This document shows positions 7,830 to 17,172 of a stretch of 64,000 nucleotides of DNA, in pieces. The DNA is from Flavobacterium sp. N2038 (lineage in GTDB: Bacteria > Bacteroidota > Bacteroidia > Flavobacteriales > Flavobacteriaceae): positions 682,001 to 746,000 of the forward strand of contig NZ_CP110001.1 of the NCBI RefSeq assembly GCF_025947185.1. The letters run 5' to 3'. A program made the translations under genes and the position numbers. The notes beneath the pieces were generated by a model, which had not been told where the DNA came from, ran no database searches, and saw nothing but the letters and a program-made list of their open reading frames with translations. Each line of letters starts with the position of its first letter. The first letter of the stretch is position 1.

Positions 7830-8068
7830 TACAAATTGTTTTTGATAAGTTCAACTTCAATTTCACGAGCAGTTTCTATGCGAATAGCAACATGTGAGCC
7901 ATTAATGTCTAAATATAAAGGATCTCCAAAAGGAGCAATTTGAAGTAATTCGACCAAGCTGCCTGGCAAACAACCCATTTCTAATAACTTTAGAGGAATA
8001 AGATCGATATCAAAATCTTTGATAATGGCTTTTTCGCCTTTTTTCAGAGTGTGAATTGTATTTTGCAA
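7829..8068 (-). CDS. feoA: Ferrous iron transport protein A
   Basis: A 79-residue SH3-like FeoA domain protein, recognised by LLEMGCLPGSLVELLQIAPFGDPLYL and a terminal basic/acidic tail. FeoA is a small cytoplasmic partner of FeoB. It is the first gene of feoA-feoB-small Cys protein, with a one-base stop/start overlap to feoB and an excellent promoter 26 bp upstream. Confidence 0.95.
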   Translation of the reverse strand: MQNTIHTLKKGEKAIIKDFDIDLIPLKLLEMGCLPGSLVELLQIAPFGDPLYLDINGSHVAIRIETAREIEVELIKNNL

Positions 8069-8072
8069 GCTT

Positions 8073-8093
8073 ATTTAGATTGAATTTAGATTG
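8073..8093. repeat. Two 10-bp direct repeats in the feoA leader
   Basis: ATTTAGATTG occurs at 8073-8082 and 8084-8093, a period of 11 bp (about one helical turn). The copies lie between the -7 box and the feoA start, over the expected transcription start, where a metal-responsive regulator could bind. Confidence 0.6.
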
Positions 8094-8122
8094 CAAAAAT
8101 AGGCAATTATTCTTTATTTCAA
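8094..8122 (-). promoter_or_regulatory. Promoter of the feoAB operon
   Basis: On the minus strand TTG (8120-8122), an 18-bp spacer and TATTTTTG (8094-8101) fit the Bacteroidota -33/-7 consensus exactly, 26 bp upstream of the feoA ATG. Confidence 0.8.
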
Positions 8123-8171
8123 GGCATTTAACACTTTTGAATATGCTAAATCTTTCTAAAAATAAGGGATT

Positions 8172-8837
8172 TTACTCTTTACATAAGAAATCGATGTCTT
8201 CCAAAAGACGTTTAATTTCTTCTTTGTTTGTTCCGTCATAAAAACCACGAACACGTCTTTTTTGATCTACTAAAACAAAATTCTCTGTATGAACCATATC
8301 ATACAACTGATCCGGACGACCTAGTTTAACCGCCAGATAAGATTTTCGGGCCATCGTGTATATCTCTTTTTTATCGCCTGTAACTAAATTCCATTTACTA
8401 TCAACAACGCCATATTTTACAGCATAAGCTTTAAGAACAGAAACACTGTCAACCTCTGGAAAAACAGTATGAGAAAGCAACATTACTTTTGGATTGTTTA
8501 GGACAGCTTTTTGAACATCAACCAGGTTGGTAGACATTTTTGGGCAGATTGATCCGCAGGTTGTAAAAAAGAAATCTGCAACATAGATTTTCCCTTCGTA
8601 ATTTTTTTGAGTAATAGTATCGCCATTTTGGTTTACAAATGAAAAATCGGCAATAGTATGATATTTACTTTTATATTGAACAGTGCTGTCAACCAATTCT
8701 GGATTTACATCGGCAGGATTATAAATCGGCAATGTTTTTTGTGGCTTTAATGCAGAATAAAATAAAGATATAGTGACAACCGAAAAGACAATTAAAACAA
8801 TAAAGAATTTGCGGTATTTGTAAAGAAACGATTTCAT
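8172..8837 (-). CDS. SCO1/SenC family copper protein
   Basis: A 221-residue membrane-anchored thioredoxin-fold protein. An N-terminal transmembrane helix (about 11-30) is followed by the copper site CGSICP (Cys 94, Cys 98) and the distant His 183 in DMVHTENF, the full Cys-Cys-His ligand set. SCO proteins deliver copper to the CuA site of cytochrome oxidase or act as thiol reductants on the periplasmic side. The ATG at 8837 is preferred over one at 8855 because a -7 element (8853-8860) overlaps the latter. No oxidase genes are adjacent. Confidence 0.92.
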   Translation of the reverse strand: MKSFLYKYRKFFIVLIVFSVVTISLFYSALKPQKTLPIYNPADVNPELVDSTVQYKSKYHTIADFSFVNQNGDTITQKNYEGKIYVADFFFTTCGSICPKMSTNLVDVQKAVLNNPKVMLLSHTVFPEVDSVSVLKAYAVKYGVVDSKWNLVTGDKKEIYTMARKSYLAVKLGRPDQLYDMVHTENFVLVDQKRRVRGFYDGTNKEEIKRLLEDIDFLCKE

Positions 8838-8852
8838 AAAAATAATTTGGCG

Positions 8853-8860
8853 CAAAAATA
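8853..8860 (-). promoter_or_regulatory. -7 promoter element of the SCO gene
   Basis: Minus-strand TATTTTTG fits TAnnTTTG and lies 15 bp before the ATG at 8837. It covers the competing upstream ATG at 8855 and so decides the start. Confidence 0.6.
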
Positions 8861-8922
8861 CAAAAAGAGCATTTTAAAAGCTGCAGCTATAACACTTTTT
8901 AACAGAGATCATTTGGTTTTGT

Positions 8923-9015
8923 TGCCACGAATTGCACGAATTTACACGAATTAAAATTTAAAGTAAAGATTTTCTATAAAGTAAAAATTCGCGTAAATTC
9001 GTGCAATTCGTGGCA
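8923..9015. repeat. Long intergenic inverted repeat (30-bp arms)
   Basis: Arms at 8923-8952 and 8986-9015 are complementary over 30 bases with one mismatch and enclose a 33-base AT-rich loop. The arms are built from the word CACGAATT. It fills the gap after the DMT transporter. A related sequence (CACGAATT words, TTTAATCTG) appears at about 23403-23485. Confidence 0.9.
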
Positions 9016-9022
9016 GAATCTT

Positions 9023-9946
9023 TTAAACTTTCGGTTTTCGGATGGATTTATTAACCAGATATATTCCGGTTAAGGTGACCATACTACCTATAATGATCGC
9101 CTGTGTGAGCATTTCTCCAAAAATAAGCGAACCTAAAATCATAGCAACTATAGGATTGATGTATACATAAATACTACTGATTTCTGTTGGAAGATGCTGT
9201 AAGGTATAAATGAAAGCGATAAATGTAAATACCGAACCAATAATGACCAAATAAGCAATCGACCACCAGGAAATATTTGGTATCTGGTCTAAAGAAATGT
9301 TCATTCCTAAAGGTTCTGTAATACCATAAAGAATAAAACTTGAAATAAGCATTTGAAGTCCTAAACTAAAATACGGATTGAAACTTGCTGCCTTTTTCTT
9401 TGTGTGCAGTATTCCGAAAGCCCATGTAATGGTTGAAAGAATAGTTAACAGAATTCCGAATTGAAAATCGGGTTTGAAAAACTCTGTTAAATGATCCATG
9501 AAAATAATACAGATTCCTCCAAAACTGATTAAAATCCCGGTTAGTGCCAGTTTAGCAACTCTTTCGCCTTTAAAAAAATTGATCATAATAATCCAGACCG
9601 GAAAGATAGCGCTGATAATAGCGCCAAGACCCGAGCTGATGTATTTGACTCCCCAGGTACTTAAACCATTGCTACATACAAAATTTAAAAATGCAAGAAT
9701 GAAAATGGTACCCCATTGTTTTCCTTTTGGCCATGGTTCTTTTTTGAAAATAAAATAAGCAACATAAAGGATTCCTCCAAAAAACTGACGAATTGTGGCT
9801 AATTGAAGTGCCGGCATGTGTTTTACTCCTTCTTTTGAGGCCAGCCAGGTTGTTCCCCAGGCAAAACTTACCCAGCACAGGGCGAGAATTGGGAATCCAA
9901 TAGCTTCGATTTTTCCTGAAACGACATTCTGAATTTTTGCTTTCAT
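9023..9946 (-). CDS. EamA/DMT-family transporter
   Basis: A 307-residue inner-membrane protein made of two EamA repeats of about five transmembrane segments each. Recognisable segments are the N-terminal CWVSFAWGTTWLASKEGVKH and the second-repeat LPTEISSIYVYINPIVAMILG near the C-terminus. The drug/metabolite transporter superfamily exports amino acids, purines or other metabolites; the substrate is not readable here. Monocistronic-looking, followed by the long inverted repeat at 8923-9015. Confidence 0.88.
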   Translation of the reverse strand: MKAKIQNVVSGKIEAIGFPILALCWVSFAWGTTWLASKEGVKHMPALQLATIRQFFGGILYVAYFIFKKEPWPKGKQWGTIFILAFLNFVCSNGLSTWGVKYISSGLGAIISAIFPVWIIMINFFKGERVAKLALTGILISFGGICIIFMDHLTEFFKPDFQFGILLTILSTITWAFGILHTKKKAASFNPYFSLGLQMLISSFILYGITEPLGMNISLDQIPNISWWSIAYLVIIGSVFTFIAFIYTLQHLPTEISSIYVYINPIVAMILGSLIFGEMLTQAIIIGSMVTLTGIYLVNKSIRKPKV

Positions 9947-10115
9947 ATTGATTTATATTCAATTAGCAAATATTCCAAAAACAATTTCATTTATTGTAAG
10001 AAAAACAAAAGTTAATTCATGAAAAGATTTAATGATTTCTATTAATCGGATGTAATAAAAATACTTCTTTTTATGTATTAGAAAAATTTTAACATATAAT
10101 ATCAAAATTTAACAA

Positions 10116-10123
10116 TAAGTTTG
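10116..10123 (+). promoter_or_regulatory. -7 promoter element of the M13 peptidase gene
   Basis: TAAGTTTG fits TAnnTTTG, 26 bp upstream of the ATG at 10150. No -33 TTG at standard spacing. Confidence 0.55.
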
Positions 10124-10149
10124 TATTCGCACTAAAAACTTAAATAATA

Positions 10150-12210
10150 ATGAAAAGACAACTAAGCAAACCATTGTTTTGTGCTTTTTCGGTAATGTTT
10201 TCATTGACTGCCGTTAATGCTCAGGACGCAACTTCAAAAGAACCGGGTATAAATGTTTCTTACATGGATACTAAAATTAGTCCGACTCAGGATTTTTTTA
10301 AATATGTAAACGGAAGCTGGTTAAGCAAAACAGAAATCCCAAGTGACAGAACAACCTGGGGAAGTTTTAATGAGTTAATCAAAAAAACAGATAAAGATGC
10401 AATGGCAATTTTGAAGGAAGCTTCAAAAAATCCAAAGTACAAATCTAATACAGATCAGGGTAAAGCGATTAATTTGTTTAATACTGTATTGGATACAGTG
10501 GGTAGAAACAAAAGAGGAATTGAACCTTTGAAGCCTTATCTGAAAAAGATCGATGCAATAAAAAATGTTGCTGATCTTCAAAACTATTTGGTTGAAATGG
10601 AACCTCAGGGAGGAAATGATTTCTTCGGAATTTACATTGGAGCCGATGATAAAAACAGTTCTAAAAACTCTGTAAACCTTGGAGTTAGTCGTTTAGGATT
10701 GTCTGATAAAGATTATTATACTTCTGATGATAAAGATTCTAAAGAAAAACGTGCAAAGTATGAGCTTCACGTAGCAAGAATGATGCAGTTTATTGGTGAA
10801 TCACCAGAAAAAGCAAAACAAAGCGCTGCAGAAATTTTGGCTCTTGAGACAAGTTTGTCAACTCCAAGACTAAATCGTGTGGAAAGCAGAGACAGCCGTT
10901 TACAATATAACCCAATGACAATTGCAGATCTTCAAAAGTTGACTCCGGCAATTAAATGGGATGCTTATTTTACAGGACTTGGTTTGGTAAAACTTGATTC
11001 GGTGATTGTAACAGAACCACGTTATATGAAAGCTTTGCAAACTGTTTTTACAGAAAACAAAGTTGCACAATGGAAGGAATACTTAAAATGGACTTTACTA
11101 AACCGTTCAACATCAAGATTAACGACTGATATTGAAACAGCTAATTTTGACTTTTACAGCAAAACGCTAAGAGGCGCAATCAAACAATTGCCACGTGAAG
11201 AAAACGCCTTATCTGTTGTAAACCGAAGTATTGGTGAAGCGCTTGGTAAATTGTATGTTGAAAAGGTATTTCCTGCTGAAGCAAAAACAAAAGCAGTTGA
11301 TATGATTCATAATATTATTACGGCGTACCAAAACCGTATTAATAATTTAAGCTGGATGTCTGCAGAGACTAAGACTAAAGCAATTGAAAAATTAAATAAA
11401 ATTACAATCAAAGTAGGATATCCGGATAAATGGAAAGATTACTCTAAATTGGAAATTAAAAGTGTAGCAGAAGGTGGTTCTTATTTTCAAAATTCAATAA
11501 ATCTGGCAAAATGGAGTTTTGCTGAAGGAATTGAAAAATTAAAAAAACCAGTTGATAAAACAGAGTGGGGAATGTCACCACAAACTGTAAATGCTTATTA
11601 CAATCCGTCTTACAACGAGATTGTTTTCCCGGCAGCAATCTTACAACCTCCTTTTTACAATTATCAGGCAGATGAAGCTGTAAATTATGGTGGAATTGGA
11701 GCTGTAATCGGACATGAAATCTCACATGGTTTTGATGATTCTGGTGCACGTTACAACGCAGATGGAAACCTTGTTGACTGGTGGACTGCTGATGATCTAA
11801 AACAATTTACAGAACTTGGAACTAAACTGGCAGATCAGTACAGTGCTTTAGAACCATTACCTGGAATTCATGTAGATGGTAAATTTACTTTGGGTGAAAA
11901 CATTGGTGATCTAGGCGGAATCAATGCAGCATTTGATGGTTTGCAATTGTATCTAAAAGCACACGGAAGACCTGGATTAATTGATGGGTTTACTCCAGAA
12001 CAAAGATTCTTTATTTCCTGGGCTACCGTATGGAGAACTAAAACAAGAGATGAAGCTCTTAAAAATCAGGTAAAAACAGATCCGCATTCTCCTGGAATGT
12101 ACAGAGCTTATGTTCCAATTCAGAACGTAGATGCTTTTTATGATGCTTTTGCAATCAAGAAAGGGGATAAGATGTACATTGAACCAGAAAAACGAGTTAA
12201 AATCTGGTAA
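10150..12210 (+). CDS. M13 (neprilysin/PepO) family zinc metallopeptidase
   Basis: A 686-residue secreted peptidase with a signal peptide (residues 1-25, cleavage near VNAQD). The zinc motif HEISH is at 522-526 and the third ligand in ENIGDLGG (Glu 583, Asp 587). The NAYYNPSYNEIVFPA segment upstream of HEISH and the C-terminal KRVKIW end are family hallmarks. M13 enzymes cleave short peptides, generally in the periplasm in Gram-negatives. Length is typical. It has its own -7 box and a bidirectional terminator at 12224-12252. Confidence 0.96.
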   Translation: MKRQLSKPLFCAFSVMFSLTAVNAQDATSKEPGINVSYMDTKISPTQDFFKYVNGSWLSKTEIPSDRTTWGSFNELIKKTDKDAMAILKEASKNPKYKSNTDQGKAINLFNTVLDTVGRNKRGIEPLKPYLKKIDAIKNVADLQNYLVEMEPQGGNDFFGIYIGADDKNSSKNSVNLGVSRLGLSDKDYYTSDDKDSKEKRAKYELHVARMMQFIGESPEKAKQSAAEILALETSLSTPRLNRVESRDSRLQYNPMTIADLQKLTPAIKWDAYFTGLGLVKLDSVIVTEPRYMKALQTVFTENKVAQWKEYLKWTLLNRSTSRLTTDIETANFDFYSKTLRGAIKQLPREENALSVVNRSIGEALGKLYVEKVFPAEAKTKAVDMIHNIITAYQNRINNLSWMSAETKTKAIEKLNKITIKVGYPDKWKDYSKLEIKSVAEGGSYFQNSINLAKWSFAEGIEKLKKPVDKTEWGMSPQTVNAYYNPSYNEIVFPAAILQPPFYNYQADEAVNYGGIGAVIGHEISHGFDDSGARYNADGNLVDWWTADDLKQFTELGTKLADQYSALEPLPGIHVDGKFTLGENIGDLGGINAAFDGLQLYLKAHGRPGLIDGFTPEQRFFISWATVWRTKTRDEALKNQVKTDPHSPGMYRAYVPIQNVDAFYDAFAIKKGDKMYIEPEKRVKIW

Positions 12211-12223
12211 TCTTATGAATATA

Positions 12224-12252
12224 AAAAACGGCGCTATTTAAGCGCCGTTTTT
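12224..12252. terminator. Bidirectional terminator between convergent genes
   Basis: Perfect 12-base arms (AAAAACGGCGCT and complement, 5-base loop) between the convergent M13 peptidase and GyrI-like genes, with A- and T-tracts on both sides. Confidence 0.9.
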
Positions 12253-12261
12253 GTTTATATG

Positions 12262-12711
12262 TTATTGAAGTGCAATGTAAATATTTACCTCTGCATTTTC
12301 GGGATTTTGAGCCTTTTCACCATAAATTTCAAAATCTGCTGTAAAGGCCCGGTTTAAATCTGAATTCCAAATCTTCATCCATTCGTTAAAAACAATCCCT
12401 TCAGCAAGATTTCCTTTTGCTGCAAATCTTTCATAGTTTTCTCCTTCAACTATTTTTGCAACCATTCCATCCGGAATAAGATCTAAATGCTCTACAACGC
12501 AACCTAAGATGGTTGTGTAGGGTTTTGTGTGATCCTTTTCGTAGTCTGTATAAATACAGTAGATATCATTACTTGTCTTATTCGGAATTTGCTGGAGAAT
12601 TTTTTCTGCTATGAATTTGTCCCAAAGTGCGGGAATGTCTTTTCCGGATTGTCCATTTTCATTTGTAGTTCTAACTGAAATTCCAATTATGCTGAATTTT
12701 TGAGTATACAT
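12262..12711 (-). CDS. GyrI-like / effector-binding domain protein
   Basis: A 149-residue stand-alone domain resembling the GyrI/AraC effector-binding (SHV) fold: GISVRTTNENGQSGKDIPALWDKF near the start, ending in the typical YGEKAQNPENAEVNIYIALQ segment. No DNA-binding part is present, so it may bind a small hydrophobic ligand or act as a hydrolase-like sequestration protein. The family call rests on pattern recognition; the role is not known. Confidence 0.72.
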   Translation of the reverse strand: MYTQKFSIIGISVRTTNENGQSGKDIPALWDKFIAEKILQQIPNKTSNDIYCIYTDYEKDHTKPYTTILGCVVEHLDLIPDGMVAKIVEGENYERFAAKGNLAEGIVFNEWMKIWNSDLNRAFTADFEIYGEKAQNPENAEVNIYIALQ

Positions 12712-12807
12712 TTCTTTTAAGTTTAGAATTAATTAAATCAAAATTAGAATGAGGTAGTGACAACAGCGTGTCAAGAGTTCATGAAGATTTTAAAATTTAA
12801 TAGTATA

Positions 12808-12835
12808 AAAAATGGCGCAAATTTGCGCCATTTTT
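12808..12835 (-). terminator. Terminator of the hemB-cytochrome c operon
   Basis: A perfect 28-bp palindrome (AAAAATGGCGCAAA and its complement) 23 bp beyond the cytochrome c stop codon. The minus-strand stem ends in TTTTT. Confidence 0.85.
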
Positions 12836-12858
12836 GTTTGGAGGTATATTGTCAAATT

Positions 12859-13269
12859 TTATTTCAAATTACTGTAAATATAAGCTTCAATTGCTTTTAA
12901 TTCATCATCAGACATTGCCTGAGTTATTGGCAGATTGGTTTTCATAACCGAAAACTGGCTCGGATCAACAATTGGGTCTGCATTTCCTTTTAAGAAAGTT
13001 ACTATGTCTGCATTTTTGTCTTGATACATTTTAGCAATTTCTTTTATACTTGGACCAATAACTTTTTGATCTGGCTTATGACAAGAAGCACAATTTCCTG
13101 CTCCTTCAAATATTTCTTTTCCTAAAGCTTCAGGAGTTTTGGCTTTAGCCGATTCTCCTTCAGAATAAGATTCTATATTTGTCTCAGTTGATTTCCCAAA
13201 AGGTTCCTGACTTTCTTTTTTGCAGGAAGCAAATGCTAAAACGATAGCTAAGAATACTACTTTTTTCAT
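12859..13269 (-). CDS. Cytochrome c class I lipoprotein
   Basis: A 136-residue lipid-anchored monoheme cytochrome. The lipobox is LAFASC (Cys 16), the haem motif CASCH at residues 60-64, and Met 109 in FSVMKTNLP is the likely sixth ligand. The C-terminal LKAIEAYIYSNLK is the usual terminal helix of small cytochromes c. It starts 1 bp after the hemB stop, so it is co-transcribed with a haem-synthesis gene. It probably carries electrons in the periplasm. Confidence 0.93.
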   Translation of the reverse strand: MKKVVFLAIVLAFASCKKESQEPFGKSTETNIESYSEGESAKAKTPEALGKEIFEGAGNCASCHKPDQKVIGPSIKEIAKMYQDKNADIVTFLKGNADPIVDPSQFSVMKTNLPITQAMSDDELKAIEAYIYSNLK

Positions 13270-13270
13270 T

Positions 13271-14263
13271 CTATTTATTTAAAATTACAGCAGCTTCTTT
13301 TGCAAAATAAGTTGAGATAATACTCGCTCCCGCACGCTTAATGCAATAAAGTTGCTCTATCATGATTTTGTCGTGATCAAGCCATCCTCTTTCTGCTGCG
13401 GCCTTTACCATAGCGTACTCACCAGATACCTGATAAACTGCAACCGGTACATGAACGGCATTTTTTACCTCACGAACAATGTCTAAATAGGCCATTCCTG
13501 GTTTTACCATTACGATGTCGGCACCCTCTTCAACATCTAATAATGCTTCACGAATTCCTTCAATTCTGTTGGCATAATCCATCTGATAAGTCTTCTTATC
13601 TTTTGGGATATTTTGTGAATCTACCGGAGCAGAATCTAAAGCATCACGAAATGGTCCATAAAATGCCGAAGCATATTTGGCGCTGTAACTCATAATCCCC
13701 ACGTTATGGTGACCATTTTCTTCTAATGCTTTTCTAATCGCCAAAACCCTTCCGTCCATCATATCACTTGGAGCGACAAAATCGGCTCCGGCTTCAGCGT
13801 GGCTTAAACTCATACGAGTTAAAGCATCAACGGTTGCATCGTTAATCAATTGGCCATTTTCTATAATTCCGTCATGTCCATAAATAGAATATGGATCAAG
13901 CGCAACATCGGGCATTACAATCATTTCCGGAACAGCATCTTTAATTGCACGAATGGTTTGTTGCATCAAACCATCTTTATTCCAGGCTTCAGTTCCTTTA
14001 TTGTCTTTTAGATTGTCGCTTACCTTTACATAGATATTAACTGCTTTAATTCCTAAATCCCACGCTTCTTTTACTTCTTTAATCGTGTTGTCTAAAGAAT
14101 GACGATAAATTCCCGGCATTGACGGAATAGCTGCTTTTACGTCTTTTCCTTCTGCAACAAACATAGGAAGCATAAAATCCTGTGGACTTAAGCTGGTTTC
14201 ACGAACTAATGAACGAATAGACTCGTTGGTTCTTAAACGGCGGTTTCTTTGTAATGGGAACAT
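13271..14263 (-). CDS. hemB: Porphobilinogen synthase (ALA dehydratase)
   Basis: A 330-residue enzyme that condenses two 5-aminolevulinate molecules to porphobilinogen. The active-site lysines are Lys 196 (SAKYASAFYGPFRDA) and Lys 254 (MVKPGMAY). The metal loop DVALDPYSIYGHDG (119-132) lacks the three-cysteine zinc site, placing it in the zinc-independent, Mg-type subgroup. Operon with the cytochrome c gene 1 bp downstream; part of the haem region 12.9-25.8 kb. Confidence 0.97.
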   Translation of the reverse strand: MFPLQRNRRLRTNESIRSLVRETSLSPQDFMLPMFVAEGKDVKAAIPSMPGIYRHSLDNTIKEVKEAWDLGIKAVNIYVKVSDNLKDNKGTEAWNKDGLMQQTIRAIKDAVPEMIVMPDVALDPYSIYGHDGIIENGQLINDATVDALTRMSLSHAEAGADFVAPSDMMDGRVLAIRKALEENGHHNVGIMSYSAKYASAFYGPFRDALDSAPVDSQNIPKDKKTYQMDYANRIEGIREALLDVEEGADIVMVKPGMAYLDIVREVKNAVHVPVAVYQVSGEYAMVKAAAERGWLDHDKIMIEQLYCIKRAGASIISTYFAKEAAVILNK

Positions 14264-14357
14264 AATTTTTTGTTTAAAGTTTAAAGTTTCAGGTTGAATT
14301 CTGAAATCTTAAATTATTTTATTAATTGTAATTTATAATGTTGTTTCTGATTTGCTT

Positions 14358-15266
14358 TTATGTGATAGAAGCTTCATAAATCTTTTTGATTGTTTTGCCT
14401 ATTTTAGTGTCAAATTCTTCTTCAGTTTGATCAGCAGCAAGTCCTTCAGACAATGCTCTTGAGAAACTTGCTATCAATCCGTGGTTTTGCGCCAGTTTAT
14501 TATTGGCTTCATCCTGACCATATCCACCAGACAGTGCTACGACACGTACTACATGTGGATCAGAGATTAATTCGCTATAAAAATCATTCACCGTTGGAAT
14601 GGATAATTTAAGCATTACTTTTACCTCTTTATCCAATAAATTAAGTTGTTGCTTGATTTCTTCTTTTAGAATTTCTTCTGATTTTTCTTTATCGACACTG
14701 TAAATATCAATTTCTGGTTCTATAATTGGAATTAATCCTTTATTGAAAATTTGTTTGCCTATTTCAAACTGTTGTTTAACAACTTCTCGAATTCCTTCCT
14801 GATTCGCTTCTTTGATAACAGAACGCATTTTAGTTCCAAAGATATTTCGTTCTACTGCCCGATCTAATAATTCGTCAAGATTTGAAATAGGCTTCATCAA
14901 CTGTACGCCATTTGCAAGATCAGCAAGACCTTTGTCAACTTTTAAAAACGGAACAATGTTTTTTTCTTTCCACAGATAATCAGCTGTCCATTGTTCGTCA
15001 ATTTTACGATCCATTGTGTTTTCAAACAAAATAGCACCCAGAATATATTTACTGTCAAATGCCGGACTTTTAATGATCCTTGTTCTCATCTCATGTACCA
15101 GTGTGTACATTTCTTCGTCATTTTTGTAACGGTCTTCCTTTACACCATATTGCGCCAGTGCTTTTGGAGTACTTCCGCCACTTTGATCCAGTGCGGCGAT
15201 AAAGCCTTTTCCGGAATGCATACGGTCTAATTGTGCTGTGTTGATTTTTACATTTCCATTTTCCAT
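14358..15266 (-). CDS. Class I fructose-bisphosphate aldolase
   Basis: A 302-residue prokaryotic-type class I aldolase. It opens with [16 protein letters not shown] (22-37), has FLKVDKGL (107-114), the EPEID strand (183-187) and the likely Schiff-base lysine in VMLKLSIP (Lys 220). It interconverts fructose-1,6-bisphosphate with dihydroxyacetone phosphate and glyceraldehyde-3-phosphate. It sits inside the haem cluster between hemB and hemF without an obvious functional link. Confidence 0.93.
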   Translation of the reverse strand: MENGNVKINTAQLDRMHSGKGFIAALDQSGGSTPKALAQYGVKEDRYKNDEEMYTLVHEMRTRIIKSPAFDSKYILGAILFENTMDRKIDEQWTADYLWKEKNIVPFLKVDKGLADLANGVQLMKPISNLDELLDRAVERNIFGTKMRSVIKEANQEGIREVVKQQFEIGKQIFNKGLIPIIEPEIDIYSVDKEKSEEILKEEIKQQLNLLDKEVKVMLKLSIPTVNDFYSELISDPHVVRVVALSGGYGQDEANNKLAQNHGLIASFSRALSEGLAADQTEEEFDTKIGKTIKKIYEASIT

Positions 15267-15340
15267 AATGACGAAATTTTATTAATTATAAAACCCAGTT
15301 ATCGAGAGTCATGTATCCATGCTTGTTTTTTTGCTGTTTT

Positions 15341-16279
15341 CTAAAGCCCAATTTTCTTGTTTACCTTGTCATAGACCTCTTTTACCTTTTTTGGAGGATC
15401 AAATCGATATCCTACCGAAAGTTTTAAAGTAGCAATATTATCATTTAATCGAGGATCAACTTTATCATCTTGTGCAAAGCTTACGGTATTAAGAGTTGCA
15501 AAACCAAAAAAACGATCTTTGTTATAAGCCAGTTTTAAATTAAAATCTGCCTGATACAGAGCAGATGTATCGCCATTGACATCATTAATTCCTGCGCCTA
15601 ATGCAATTCCTGCACCAACTAAAACCCTGTCGCTAATGACAAAGTTATAAAAATAGGAAGGTGCTATGGTAAATACGTAAATATCGCCGGGTGATGAATC
15701 GGGAGTATTTAAGTCTATATTGGTGTAGTAAAATGAGAAAGTCGGGATAAAACTACCTGAACTCTTAGTTTGCCACTCATTTTGACTTACCAGTGTTTTA
15801 AAAGAGAATTTATCATTGAAAACATATGCTGTTGATCCGCCAATTTTTGTAGTACGCATATGTGGCAGCTGAGCCGTTATATTATCATCACTGATATAAA
15901 ACCCCTTTTGATTGATAAAAGTGAACGATTGGATCCATTTTTTATAATAAAAACGGGTATTGAAATTAAAGTGTTTCGAATTAGAGTCACCTTTATTTCC
16001 TCCAAGAAATTTGGGTGCAAAACCAACAGTAACATCAATGATTTTATAGTTTAAATTAAAACCAATCTGTTCTCTTCTGTTCGGGATAAGATTTACAAAT
16101 ATTTTCGGGTCCTGACCATCTGAAGCAATCTGAAAACTATTTGAAGTGTCCAGATAATAAACGCTGGCAGTAATTTTATCGCTATAAGATTTAAAATACG
16201 GATTCTGCAAAGTGTCATTTTGGGCAAAACACCCAAAAACACCTGCAAAAAACAATATGTAAATCAGTTTTAGATCCAT
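15341..16279 (-). CDS. DUF4421-type outer-membrane protein
   Basis: A 312-residue secreted protein with a clear signal peptide (LIYILFFAGVFGCFAQ) when started at 16279. That ATG overlaps the hemF stop by 10 bp, which argues for coupling; a longer in-frame start at 16354 would bury the signal peptide. The body is rich in alternating beta-strands with aromatic ends (FNFNTRFYYKKWIQSF) and finishes with LKLSVGYRFDPPKKVKEVYDKVN, suggesting a beta-barrel. The match to DUF4421 is by recognition. Function unknown. Confidence 0.7.
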   Translation of the reverse strand: MDLKLIYILFFAGVFGCFAQNDTLQNPYFKSYSDKITASVYYLDTSNSFQIASDGQDPKIFVNLIPNRREQIGFNLNYKIIDVTVGFAPKFLGGNKGDSNSKHFNFNTRFYYKKWIQSFTFINQKGFYISDDNITAQLPHMRTTKIGGSTAYVFNDKFSFKTLVSQNEWQTKSSGSFIPTFSFYYTNIDLNTPDSSPGDIYVFTIAPSYFYNFVISDRVLVGAGIALGAGINDVNGDTSALYQADFNLKLAYNKDRFFGFATLNTVSFAQDDKVDPRLNDNIATLKLSVGYRFDPPKKVKEVYDKVNKKIGL

Positions 16280-17172
16280 TCGCGCGGATTTTCTAATATA
16301 TTTATCAATTTTTCTTCTTCGCTTCCAGTTTCCGGATGATGATCGTAAACCCATTGCACATGCGGTGGAAGACTCATTAGAATACTTTCGATTCTTCCAT
16401 TGGTTTTTAATCCAAATAAAGTTCCTTTATCATGAACCAGATTAAACTCAACATAGCGGCCACGACGAATTTCCTGCCAGTTTCTTTGTTCCGGAGAATA
16501 AGAAAGGTCTTTTCTTCTTTCCACAATTGGGACATATGCTTCCAGGAAACTATTTCCAACTTCGGTTACAAAATCGTACCAGTTTTCCATTGACATTTGT
16601 TCATTTGCTTTACAATAATCAAAGAATAAACCACCAAGTCCTCGGGCTTCGTTTCGGTGTGCATTCCAGAAGTATGAATCACATTGCTTTTTATATTTTG
16701 GATAGAATTCTGGATTGTGTTTATCGCAAGCTGTTTTACACGTTTGATGAAAGTGCGTTCCATCTTCTTCAAACAAGTAATAAGGCGTTAAATCCTGTCC
16801 GCCACCAAACCATTGTTCGATAACATTTCCTTTTTCGTCATACATTTCAAAATATCGCCAATTGGCGTGCACAGTAGGAACCATTGGGTTTTTAGGATGT
16901 AAAACCAAACTTAATCCGCAGGCAAAGAAATCGGCTTCACCAACATTAAACATTTTCTGCATCGTTTCCGGAAGTTTTCCATGAACGGCTGAAATGTTAA
17001 CTCCGCCTTTTTCGAAAACTGCTCCGTTTTCAATAACACGTGTTCTTCCTCCACCGCCTTCAGGACGTTTCCATAAGTCTTCGCGAAATTTTGCTGTTCC
17101 ATCAACAGCTTCTAATCCAGCGCAGATTTGATCTTGTAATTGTTGTATGTATGAGAAAAATTTATCTTTCAT
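16270..17172 (-). CDS. hemF: Oxygen-dependent coproporphyrinogen III oxidase
   Basis: A 300-residue cytosolic enzyme converting coproporphyrinogen III to protoporphyrinogen IX with O2. Diagnostic blocks: WFGGGQDLTPYYLFEEDGTHFH and RRGRYVEFNLVHDKGTLFGL (partly quoted), plus SLPPHVQW near the end. The ATG at 17172 gives the usual family length; it overlaps the end of the GNAT gene by 11 bp, so the genes are tightly packed. Its presence suits an aerobic organism. Confidence 0.96.
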   Translation of the reverse strand: MKDKFFSYIQQLQDQICAGLEAVDGTAKFREDLWKRPEGGGGRTRVIENGAVFEKGGVNISAVHGKLPETMQKMFNVGEADFFACGLSLVLHPKNPMVPTVHANWRYFEMYDEKGNVIEQWFGGGQDLTPYYLFEEDGTHFHQTCKTACDKHNPEFYPKYKKQCDSYFWNAHRNEARGLGGLFFDYCKANEQMSMENWYDFVTEVGNSFLEAYVPIVERRKDLSYSPEQRNWQEIRRGRYVEFNLVHDKGTLFGLKTNGRIESILMSLPPHVQWVYDHHPETGSEEEKLINILENPREWI

